Shown here: in pieces, positions 1-5,476 of the stretch
How the letters are laid out: every line of letters starts with the position of its first letter
Numbering within the stretch: the first letter of the stretch is position 1
Assembly (NCBI GenBank): GCA_003176075.1
Contig: PSRN01000236.1
Span: 1-5,808, forward strand
Reading direction: 5' to 3'
DNA length: 5,808 nt
DNA from: Bdellovibrio sp.
GTDB taxonomy: Bacteria; Bdellovibrionota; Bdellovibrionia; Bdellovibrionales; Bdellovibrionaceae
Notes under the pieces: generated by a model
What the model saw: only the letters and a program-made list of their open reading frames with translations
What the model was told of the DNA's origin: nothing
Database searches by the model: none
Made by a program: the position numbers and the translations under genes

Positions 1-618
1 TGAGACGCCCGCCGCGAGCATCCAGCCGTCAACTGAATAATCAAACACAAAAGACGGAAGCACCATAAGGGCCAATGGGCCCCGCCGACGTTTTGATCCA
101 TCAATAATCACCGCCCAAATTCCCAGAATTGGAATCAAAAGAAATTCAGGCATCCAGCCAAAAGCAATGAGCGCAAGGCCAATGATGAACAAAACCCAAA
201 ATTCTCCGAGCGACCAATAGGAGTGAGTCAAAGACCTCAGCGAGTAAAATATCAAAGCCAAAGCGGAGACTTGAAGACCGTACAAGAACTCGGTTATGGC
301 TGGAAATTCAACAAACTGGTCGTAAGCCATGGCCAGGCCCAACATCATCACGAAGCTTGGGATGATGAGAAACAATCCGCTCAAAAGGCCGCCCCAAAAT
401 CCCGCCCGCTTCCTTGCGATGTAAATCGCCATCTGGTGAGCCACGGGTCCAGGCATGGCTTTGATGGTCGCAAAGGCTTGCCTAAATTCATGGATTTCAA
501 TCCAGTGGCGCCGATCGACAAGGTCGACATGCATTTGCCCGACCAATGCAATAGGTCCGCCGAAACCGGTCAAGCCAAGGCGAAAAAAATAAAGGGACGT
601 TTCGATGATTCTGGCCAT
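1..618 (-). CDS. chrA: Chromate transporter (ChrA/CHR family), N-terminal part, runs off the left edge
   Basis: Reading leftwards from ATG at 618, 206 codons stay open to base 1, so the C-terminus and stop lie outside the window. CHR-family proteins are inner-membrane transporters, best known for proton-coupled chromate efflux; the physiological substrate of many members is untested. Visible family signatures: an N-terminal FFRLGLTGFGGP stretch (about residues 11-22), RRHW shortly after, then the PGP motif (MPGPVAHQMAIYIARKRAG, about residues 54-72) followed by a glycine-rich hydrophobic segment ending in IPSF. Several further hydrophobic segments follow. Single-domain CHR proteins are about 190 residues; this frame is already longer and still open, so the two-domain form (about 390-400 residues) is more likely. 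No strong Shine-Dalgarno precedes the ATG (a GAGG lies 13 bases upstream), but no better in-frame start is near. It is divergent from the HAMP gene. Family is confident; chromate as substrate is inferred. Confidence 0.88.
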   Translation of the reverse strand, partial: MARIIETSLYFFRLGLTGFGGPIALVGQMHVDLVDRRHWIEIHEFRQAFATIKAMPGPVAHQMAIYIARKRAGFWGGLLSGLFLIIPSFVMMLGLAMAYDQFVEFPAITEFLYGLQVSALALIFYSLRSLTHSYWSLGEFWVLFIIGLALIAFGWMPEFLLIPILGIWAVIIDGSKRRRGPLALMVLPSFVFDYSVDGWMLAAGVS

Positions 619-736
619 TGGGCTCGTCGCGCCTCGCTCGCTGGTGTTTTGAACAGTCGATATTAGCCCTGTTTTTTCCCGAATTAAGGCTATTAGATCT
701 TTAGGAAAAACACAAACCGACGAATAGAAGAACGGC

Positions 737-1402
737 ATGATTTACGGACGAAGACTGTTTGACAAAGGACTGGAGGGCCCTTTCCATCGAAAACCCGTTC
801 ATCGGGCTTTCAAGGTCTACAATTCCCAATTCCAGTGGAAATACACGCTGTACTTTGTCGCGTTCCTTCTTGGGTCCCTGCTTCTTTTCTTAATTCCCAC
901 TTGGTACTTCGTGCATCAGAATTACGAGATCTTTAGCGATTTGGCGTTCAAGGAGTCACCCCAACTGCTTGAACACTTGCAACGCGAGAGGGATTGGATG
1001 ATCGGGTTTTCAATCTTTTCAGTGGCTTCCCTCGCGCTGCTGACGACTTGGGTGAGTTTGCGCATCACTGGGAACATCATTGGTCCCCTCATCTCCATGG
1101 AAAGACATATGTGGAAAGTCACCACGGGCGATTGGTCGACCCGCGATTTCCGTATTCGAGCCACCGACGACTTTCTTGATCTGGCCGACGCTTATTCGTA
1201 TTTGTACCGGTCAATGAAGGCCCAAACCGAAGCTGAACTCCGGCTTCTTCGGGGTATCCAGGTCGACCCTGGCAATAAGGACTCGGTCAATAACCTGACG
1301 GCTTTAACCCGGCTCAAAGAAAGTCAACTCAACCTGAAAGCTGACCAGCCCGCCGAGAAAATTGCCGCCGTCGAATATATCGAACGGCGAAAAGCGTCCT
1401 GA
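737..1402 (+). CDS. Two-pass inner-membrane protein with a HAMP domain, no output domain
   Basis: A 221-residue protein. A basic cytoplasmic N-terminus (residues 1-35) is followed by a first membrane segment (about 37-60, rich in Leu/Phe), a short periplasmic loop of about 25 residues, a second membrane segment (about 87-109) and a HAMP-like linker (about 110-163). In the HAMP region the conserved proline (IIGPL, P117), the ME pair that follows it, and a DD-containing second helix (144-160) are visible. HAMP domains relay conformational signals from membrane sensors to cytoplasmic kinases, cyclases or chemotaxis modules. Here only about 55 polar residues follow, with no kinase, GGDEF or methyl-accepting domain, so any partner must be a separate protein. 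The short periplasmic loop makes a classic ligand-binding sensor unlikely. The ATG has a modest AGAAG ribosome site at 726-730, spaced 6 bases. Specific function unknown. Confidence 0.75.
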   Translation: MIYGRRLFDKGLEGPFHRKPVHRAFKVYNSQFQWKYTLYFVAFLLGSLLLFLIPTWYFVHQNYEIFSDLAFKESPQLLEHLQRERDWMIGFSIFSVASLALLTTWVSLRITGNIIGPLISMERHMWKVTTGDWSTRDFRIRATDDFLDLADAYSYLYRSMKAQTEAELRLLRGIQVDPGNKDSVNNLTALTRLKESQLNLKADQPAEKIAAVEYIERRKAS

Positions 1403-1408
1403 GCGGGA

Positions 1409-1858
1409 TTAGGTCCGCATCTGCTGGCGGAGGGCGCGATCAACTTCGCGCTTCTTGATTGACTCACGTTTGTCGCGCGCCTTTTTCCCTCTCACCAGAG
1501 CCAACTCAACTTTGACCCGGCCATTCTTGAAATAAACCTTGAGCGGCACGCAACTCAATCCCTTCTCCCGCATGGTGCCGTTCAGCCGATCGAGCTCCCG
1601 ACGGTGCAGCAAGAGTTTCCGCAGCCGCTCGGGAACATGATTGTTGTAGCTGCTCGCCCGGTATTCGGCGATGTGGGCGTTCTGCAGATAAGCTTCATCA
1701 CCCCGGAAGGACACGTAGGAGTCCTTCAATTGAATCTGTTTGGCGCGAAGGGATTTCACTTCACTTCCCATCAAAACCAAACCCGCTTCAAAGGTCTGAA
1801 GAATTTCATAATCAAAGCGGGCCTTGCGATTTTCCGCGATCAAAAGAATTCCACTCAT
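1409..1858 (-). CDS. smpB: SsrA-binding protein SmpB
   Basis: SmpB binds tmRNA and brings it to ribosomes stalled on mRNAs lacking a stop codon, enabling trans-translation and tagging of the nascent chain. The 149-residue length fits the family (about 150-160). The sequence matches almost throughout: ENRKAR at 9-14, ETFEAG-like QTFEAG at 21-26, GSEVKSLRA at 31-39, LKDSY at 44-48, KLLLHRREL at 81-89, EKG then VPLKVYFKNGRVKVELAL at 104-121, and GKKARDKR at 124-131 just before the basic C-terminal tail that enters the mRNA channel. The usual H in the KARHDY-type motif is F here (KARFDY); the fold should tolerate this. The start ATG overlaps the rsmA stop in ATGA, and no separate Shine-Dalgarno is obvious, so translational coupling to rsmA is likely. 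It is the last gene of the operon and ends 6 bases from the opposing HAMP gene. Confidence 0.98.
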   Translation of the reverse strand: MSGILLIAENRKARFDYEILQTFEAGLVLMGSEVKSLRAKQIQLKDSYVSFRGDEAYLQNAHIAEYRASSYNNHVPERLRKLLLHRRELDRLNGTMREKGLSCVPLKVYFKNGRVKVELALVRGKKARDKRESIKKREVDRALRQQMRT

Positions 1859-2733
1859 GAGCGGAGACTGCCCGATTCACCCGCGAAAGTCGAGCCGACC
1901 CGATGGAAAAGTTCAACAAATTGCGAGAGCTCAAGTTGCTGAGCCCTCACTTTTTCCGCAAGACCCATTTTTACAATTTCATCGATAAAAAACGAGCGCA
2001 GGTGCGGTTGCGCCCCCGGCTGGGAGCGCGATGAAGTGGCGGACGCGGCGAGGTTCGAAGCCATCAATTTGCGCGGATGAAGAAAGCAGGCCTTTAAAAA
2101 TCGCAAAAAAGAACTCGGATCCGCGATACCCGGCTGGCGTGGCGTGAAGACCAAAACCCGGCTCGCCACCTTCGGCGAAGGATAAAAATCGCCGGGGCCC
2201 GCCTCAAGCAATGTTTCAATATCCCAAAAAGTCTGCGCCAAGACGGAAAGAAAACCATAGTTTGATTGGCCGGAGCGGGCGCGAATTCTTTGCGCGACCT
2301 CCTTCTGGAACATCAGAACCATCCCGTCCAGGGGCAGAGGGTCCAAGCTCCGGTCGACAACCAGACTTGAAGAGATCTGATACGGGAGGTTGCTGGCCAA
2401 AACACAAGGGCGAGCCAATGAATTCAACCGCCAGGACCATGCGAGGGCATCCACCTCCACCACCTCAAAAGAACGGGAACGCCAATACTCCGCCAGTCGC
2501 GCGTCGAGCTCCAACAAAACAAGCCGCTCACAAAGCTCACTCAGGCCGACGGTCAATGCGCCCAGCCCCGGCCCCACTTCAACAAGTGATCGCGGTTGAA
2601 AGCGGGCCGCCGCGCGAAGAATCCGTTCGATGGCGGAATCGGAAACTAAAAAATTTTGCCCCAGACTTTTCCGCGCCTCCAGTCGCAGCTCTTTCATCAC
2701 CTGCACGAGCTGAGCCCGGGCCGTTTGCTTCAT
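1855..2733 (-). CDS. rsmA: 16S rRNA (adenine1518-N6/adenine1519-N6)-dimethyltransferase RsmA (KsgA)
   Basis: RsmA uses S-adenosylmethionine to dimethylate two adjacent adenines in the 3'-terminal helix of 16S rRNA late in small-subunit assembly. From ATG at 2733 it is 292 residues, slightly longer than the usual 270. Visible motifs: KSLGQNFL (22-29), the SAM-binding motif VEVGPGLGALT (51-61), the acidic LLELD (73-77), VDALAW (94-99), the catalytic motif IV NLPY (115-118), and the family FYPSPKV region (183-189). The C-terminal helical part includes a basic HPRKLMASNL stretch (219-228). The frame stays open 54 codons further upstream, but that extension lies inside tsaD and has no homology. 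The chosen ATG overlaps the tsaD stop (ATGA) and has GGGGA at 2740-2744, 6 bases upstream. Its own stop overlaps the smpB start in the same way. Confidence 0.97.
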   Translation of the reverse strand: MKQTARAQLVQVMKELRLEARKSLGQNFLVSDSAIERILRAAARFQPRSLVEVGPGLGALTVGLSELCERLVLLELDARLAEYWRSRSFEVVEVDALAWSWRLNSLARPCVLASNLPYQISSSLVVDRSLDPLPLDGMVLMFQKEVAQRIRARSGQSNYGFLSVLAQTFWDIETLLEAGPGDFYPSPKVASRVLVFTPRQPGIADPSSFLRFLKACFLHPRKLMASNLAASATSSRSQPGAQPHLRSFFIDEIVKMGLAEKVRAQQLELSQFVELFHRVGSTFAGESGSLRS

Positions 2734-3785
2734 GAGAAATCCCCGGGTAATGCGCTGGGCCGGGGGCCCAAATCCCATGCCGAACGCTCGCCCGCGGCCA
2801 AGCGCAGGGCACCCGCGAATCCGATCATGGCGGCGTTGTCCGTGCAGTAACGGGGCGGCGGGATCAACACCTGGACCCCGTGACCCCCCGCCCACCCTTC
2901 AACGCCGCAGCGAAGGCGGCGGTTGGCGCTCACCCCACCGGTGAGAACGTAGCGCCGAACGCCCAGAAGCTCCCGCGCCCGGTCGAGCTTGACCAACAAG
3001 GCCTCCACCACGGCCTCTTGAAAAGAGGCGCATAAGTGCGGGCGCTCGGCTTCCAACCCCCCTGGGCTTAGGGATTCAATGATTCGATGGGCGGCGCTCT
3101 TTAATCCCGAAAAGGAAAAGTTGAGGCTTGGATCGTGAATCAAGCCGCGCGGAAAATGATACTTCGCCGGATCCCCGTTTTCAGCCAACCGGTCAACCAA
3201 GGGACCGCCGGGAAATCCAAGTCCGATCATTTTGGCGAACTTATCGAACGCCTCGCCGGCGGCATCATCCAGAGTGGACCCCAAAATACGGTAATGGCCG
3301 GGCCGCTGAACCTCGTAAAGGCTGGAGTGCCCACCGCTGACCGCCAGCGCGACAAAGGGCTCATCGAAGGAAAAGGCGGGGGAATAGGCTGAATCCCGCA
3401 AGAACGGAGCCAAAAGATGACCTTCAAGATGGTTCACTCCAACCCAATCCAGCCGCCAAGCCATGGCCAGTGTCTTGGCCGTGACGACTCCGACGAGCAG
3501 GGACCCGATCAAACCCGGCCGACTGGTGACCGCCAAGCCTGAGAGCTCCCGCGGCTCCACCTGACTTTCATTTAAAACCCGTTGAATCAACGGAAGAAGA
3601 TGCAGGCCGTGGTTGCGCGAAGCGAGCTCCGGCACGATTCCCCCGAAGGTCGTGTGCACGGCATCCTGACTCTGCGACAGGCAAGAGACCACATTCCCAT
3701 CCACGGTGACCAAAGCCACTGAGGTATCGTCGCAGCTGCTTTCAATTGCAAGCACCGGTGCAAGAAATTGTCCGACGGGTTCCAC
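2730..3785 (-). CDS. tsaD: tRNA N6-adenosine threonylcarbamoyltransferase TsaD
   Basis: TsaD, acting with TsaB and TsaE, transfers the threonylcarbamoyl group from TC-AMP to A37 of ANN-decoding tRNAs, forming t6A. The 351-residue length is close to the family norm of about 335-345. Features seen: ESSCDDTSVA (15-24), the metal-binding HxxxH in VNHLEGHLLAPF (H119, H123), SGGHSS (150-155), LDDAAGEAFDK (172-182), GFPGGP (190-195), the FSFSGLK stretch (224-229), LTGGVSANRRLR (281-292) and CTDNAAMIG with D316 as the third metal ligand. All ASKHA-fold active-site elements are present. The start is taken as GTG at 3785, 5 bases after the cpoB-like stop; the upstream Shine-Dalgarno is poor. An in-frame GTG at 3755, directly before LAIESS, would also fit family N-termini, so the exact start is uncertain. 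The 3' end overlaps rsmA by 4 bases. Confidence 0.97.
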   Translation of the reverse strand: MEPVGQFLAPVLAIESSCDDTSVALVTVDGNVVSCLSQSQDAVHTTFGGIVPELASRNHGLHLLPLIQRVLNESQVEPRELSGLAVTSRPGLIGSLLVGVVTAKTLAMAWRLDWVGVNHLEGHLLAPFLRDSAYSPAFSFDEPFVALAVSGGHSSLYEVQRPGHYRILGSTLDDAAGEAFDKFAKMIGLGFPGGPLVDRLAENGDPAKYHFPRGLIHDPSLNFSFSGLKSAAHRIIESLSPGGLEAERPHLCASFQEAVVEALLVKLDRARELLGVRRYVLTGGVSANRRLRCGVEGWAGGHGVQVLIPPPRYCTDNAAMIGFAGALRLAAGERSAWDLGPRPSALPGDFS

Positions 3786-3801
3786 TTGTTCTACTTGTTC
3801 T
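3784..3801. repeat. Perfect 9-base tandem duplication on the cpoB/tsaD junction
   Basis: ACTTGTTCT occurs twice in a row on the plus strand. On the coding (minus) strand this reads AGAACAAGT twice, and it contains both the TAG stop of the cpoB-like gene and the first bases of the tsaD GTG start. Removing one copy would keep the cpoB frame but turn TAG into TGG, so the duplication itself appears to create the stop. Confidence 0.8.
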
Positions 3802-4495
3802 TCTTTTTCTTGTGCGGCTCTTCACCTTGAGCAAGTTTCGTCTTTGCCACCTTCGCCTCATCCGACTGAGGGAAGCGATTCATCACTTCTTCAAAAAATG
3901 TCTTGGCCTCTTCATGCAATCCCAATTCTTGAAACGAAAGACCAATTCTCAATGTCGCCTTGACGAATTTTTTACTCTTGGGATTTTGGTCGCGAAACCT
4001 CTGGTAGGCGAGAATGGCTTTCTTCCACTCTTTTCGTTCGAACAAATCCTCACCGGTCTCAAAGGTATTCTTGCCATCACCACCCGGCGAGCCCGTGCTT
4101 TTGAGGGACTGGACTTCCTGGGCCATCACCACCATCTGCCCTTCGATTTTGGCCATTTCATCCTGCAGAGCCGAAAGGCGTTTTTCCAAGTCCTGATTCT
4201 TTTGCGATTCACCACCCTGTTTATCCTTTAATTGGGTGTTCACTTGATTGACTTTATTTTCAAGGGCGGCAATCCGACCGTCCATTTCACGAAGGTCGTT
4301 GTTGATGTCACTGAACTTCGCGGTTTGGTCAGCGGCGCTCTTTTGCAAGTAAACGACTTGATCCTGCACCGCCTTCTTTTGCTCAGCCTCCTTGAGGTCG
4401 GTGCGGGTCTGGAGACACCCGGTCGCGAGGAAAGCAAAGCTCGCAACGGCGGCGACTCCGCGGTGGAATTCTTGGAATTTATAAAACTTCGCCAC
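3791..4495 (-). CDS. CpoB/YbgF-like lipoprotein with coiled coil and TPR repeats
   Basis: From the GTG at 4495 the product is 234 residues. It begins with a basic N-terminus and hydrophobic segment ending in the lipobox FLATGC, with Cys27 as the lipidation site. A long charged heptad-like region follows (about 33-132), probably a coiled coil used for oligomerisation. After a Gly-rich linker comes a tetratricopeptide region (about 144-222) built around LFERKEWKKAILAYQRF and LGLHEEAKTFFEEVMNRFP, then a lysine-rich tail (HKKKKNK). This is the architecture of CpoB/YbgF, the periplasmic TolA-associated protein that coordinates peptidoglycan synthesis with outer-membrane constriction, but lipidated, unlike the E. 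coli protein. The frame is open further upstream; GTG is chosen because GAGGA at 4502-4506 precedes it by 6 bases and the signal peptide starts there. It overlaps the upstream gene by 17 bases. Another TPR lipoprotein function cannot be excluded. Confidence 0.85.
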   Translation of the reverse strand: MAKFYKFQEFHRGVAAVASFAFLATGCLQTRTDLKEAEQKKAVQDQVVYLQKSAADQTAKFSDINNDLREMDGRIAALENKVNQVNTQLKDKQGGESQKNQDLEKRLSALQDEMAKIEGQMVVMAQEVQSLKSTGSPGGDGKNTFETGEDLFERKEWKKAILAYQRFRDQNPKSKKFVKATLRIGLSFQELGLHEEAKTFFEEVMNRFPQSDEAKVAKTKLAQGEEPHKKKKNK

Positions 4496-4808
4496 TCTTC
4501 TTCCTCTGAACGTGAGCCGCGTTCTCGGCCTTTTCAAAATCGATGCGAGAATGATTGAAAAGTTCTTTTGCATCCTGGTACTCACGTTGTTCATAAAGAA
4601 CTTCCGCCTTCGAATAAGCTTCAAGGGCCCGATGATAGTAGCCTGGGGCAAAGCGTGCCGCATCCACGGATTTGGCGCCGTCCATCGCGGCTCGCGCCAA
4701 GGCGTACTCTTCAATCGGCGCCGGAATCGAAATACAGCCGCTCAATACGAACGGCAAGCCCAAAGTGACAAGCCAGCTGACAGGCCAATTTATTAAACGC
4801 GACCTCAT
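4479..4808 (-). CDS. Small DUF4398-like lipoprotein
   Basis: A 109-residue protein with a short basic N-terminus, a hydrophobic segment (about 9-22) and a lipobox VLSGC, Cys25 being the predicted lipidated residue. The mature part begins with ISIPAPIEEYALARAAM and continues as two amphipathic helices containing FAPGYYHRALEAYSKAEVLY and REYQDAKELFNHSR, patterns I associate with the DUF4398 family, often found beside OmpA/Pal-type proteins. The biochemical function is unknown. The alternating Ala/aromatic helices resemble a single helical hairpin or TPR-like unit, suggesting protein binding at the periplasmic face of the outer membrane. The ATG is 8 bases after the pal stop with only a weak ribosome site, so it is probably translated together with pal. 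Its last 17 bases overlap the next gene and carry that gene's ribosome site. The lipoprotein assignment is strong; the family name is from memory. Confidence 0.82.
   Translation of the reverse strand: MRSRLINWPVSWLVTLGLPFVLSGCISIPAPIEEYALARAAMDGAKSVDAARFAPGYYHRALEAYSKAEVLYEQREYQDAKELFNHSRIDFEKAENAAHVQRKKSGEVL
4502..4506 (-). promoter_or_regulatory. Ribosome binding site deciding the cpoB-like GTG start
   Basis: GAGGA on the minus strand, 6 bases upstream of GTG at 4495. It sits inside the 3' end of the DUF4398-like gene and favours this start over in-frame upstream codons that would put an unlikely basic extension ahead of the lipoprotein signal peptide. Confidence 0.7.
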
Positions 4809-4816
4809 TCACTTTC

Positions 4817-5386
4817 TTATCGATTCAGGGGAACGAAATTGGCCCGCCGATTCTTGGCGTAGTCAGCCTCGCTCTCACCGTGGGAAATGGGCTTCTCCTT
4901 GCCATAGCTGATCACGCTGACTTGGCTGGCGTCGACGCCGAGACTCACCAGATAAGATTTCACCGACTGAGCGCGCCTCTCGCCAAGAGCCAAATTGTAC
5001 TCGATGGAGCCCCGAGCATCACAATGCCCCTCGATCTGAACATTAACCCCTTTATGACCCTTGATCCACTGGGCGTTGCCTTGCGCTTTCCGCTTGGCAT
5101 CGCCGGTCAAGCTGGACTTGTCGTAATCGAAGTTGATTGTTTGCAAACCATCAATTTTGCCGCTGTCGCTACCCTGAAGATCGAAGCTCATTGGCGTTTC
5201 ATCAATTTTCGGAGTCTGATTGCCCGCATCGGAGGTTGGCGGCGGTTGATCTTCAGCTTTCGGTTTCGATTTGCAGGCTGCTATCCCCGCGACACAGGCG
5301 GTGATGACAGCGCCTCGGATGAAAGAATTAATGATAACTCTCCCTGTTGCTATCTCCTTTATTCTCGCCATCATTTGATGTAGCAC
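4817..5386 (-). CDS. pal: Peptidoglycan-associated lipoprotein Pal (OmpA C-terminal domain)
   Basis: Pal is anchored in the outer membrane by its lipidated N-terminus and binds meso-diaminopimelate-containing peptidoglycan through its OmpA-like domain, as part of the Tol-Pal system. From GTG at 5386 it is 189 residues. The lipobox is GIAAC (Cys38), followed by a Pro/charged linker (about 40-75) and the OmpA domain (about 82-187). Diagnostic residues: INFDYDKSSL (84-93), IEGHCDARG (118-126) with the peptidoglycan-binding Asp, EYNLALGERRAQSVK (129-143), ISYGKEKP (159-166), and AKNRRANF (177-184) with the conserved Arg. The GTG start is chosen because a perfect GGAGG lies 7 bases upstream; Met codons at 5374 and 5371 are alternatives. 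The signal peptide is long, and a second lipobox-like ITAC (Cys31) lies 7 residues before the main one. It is the first gene of the operon, behind a good promoter. Confidence 0.95.
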   Translation of the reverse strand: MLHQMMARIKEIATGRVIINSFIRGAVITACVAGIAACKSKPKAEDQPPPTSDAGNQTPKIDETPMSFDLQGSDSGKIDGLQTINFDYDKSSLTGDAKRKAQGNAQWIKGHKGVNVQIEGHCDARGSIEYNLALGERRAQSVKSYLVSLGVDASQVSVISYGKEKPISHGESEADYAKNRRANFVPLNR

Positions 5387-5393
5387 CTTCGAA

Positions 5394-5398
5394 CCTCC
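5394..5398 (-). promoter_or_regulatory. Strong Shine-Dalgarno for pal (GGAGG)
   Basis: GGAGG on the minus strand, with a 7-base spacer to GTG at 5386. The Met codons at 5374 and 5371 are too far (19 and 22 bases) to use it, so it supports the GTG start. Confidence 0.75.
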
Positions 5399-5415
5399 AA
5401 TGTTTGAGATCCCCA

Positions 5416-5444
5416 ATTTTTGTTCCGTTTTGCAGTGTTGTCAA
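5416..5444 (-). promoter_or_regulatory. Predicted sigma70-type promoter for the pal-smpB operon
   Basis: On the minus strand a perfect -35 hexamer TTGACA (5444-5439) is followed after exactly 17 bases by AAAAAT (5421-5416), which matches four of six -10 consensus positions. Transcription would start near 5409, giving a leader of roughly 23 bases that contains the GGAGG ribosome site. It is the only convincing promoter seen ahead of the six-gene minus-strand block. The -35 overlaps TTGTCA on the opposite strand, so it shares bases with a possible divergent promoter. Confidence 0.65.
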
Positions 5445-5466
5445 TTACTTCGGGACGTGCTGCAAT
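5438..5466 (+). promoter_or_regulatory. Weak candidate promoter for the rightmost plus-strand gene
   Basis: TTGTCA at 5438-5443 (five of six -35 positions), 17-base spacer, then TGCAAT at 5461-5466 (four of six -10 positions). Its -35 lies on top of the pal -35 in the opposite direction. Initiation would fall close to the ATG at 5477, leaving almost no leader and losing the AGGGAG ribosome site, which argues against it unless the real start is further downstream. Confidence 0.25.
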
Positions 5467-5476
5467 CAGGGAGATC

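Noticed and set aside
223..666. 147-codon open frame on the plus strand
   Set aside because: It is antisense to the chrA-like frame, whose translation has clear CHR motifs and membrane segments; the plus-strand product has no recognisable features.
660..687. Possible chrA promoter (TTAATT, 16 bases, TAATAT on the minus strand)
   Set aside because: Only three of six and four of six consensus matches with a short spacer; nothing better was seen for either gene in the 619-736 gap, so no promoter is called there.
1414..1432. Short inverted repeat TCCGC/GCGGA at the smpB 3' end as a terminator
   Set aside because: A five-base stem with a long loop, inside the coding sequence and without a T-run.
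2171..2183. Palindrome CCTTCGGCGAAGG resembling the repeat core
   Set aside because: It encodes the conserved PSPKV part of rsmA and lacks the TGCGGAG and CGACTTGG flanks, so it is probably coincidence.
2211..2735. 174-codon open frame on the plus strand
   Set aside because: Shadow of rsmA in GC-rich DNA; low-complexity Pro/Arg/Ser product with no family resemblance.
2734..2895. In-frame upstream extension of rsmA by 54 codons
   Set aside because: It lies wholly inside the conserved C-terminal part of tsaD, shows no RsmA-like sequence, and the ATG at 2733 has a GGGGA ribosome site and an ATGA overlap.
2891..2920. GAAGGCGGCG shared with repeat copy B
   Set aside because: It encodes the conserved SANRRLR motif of tsaD and has no matching palindrome; chance match in GC-rich coding DNA.
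4880..5383. 167-codon open frame opposite pal
   Set aside because: Antisense shadow of the OmpA-domain coding sequence.
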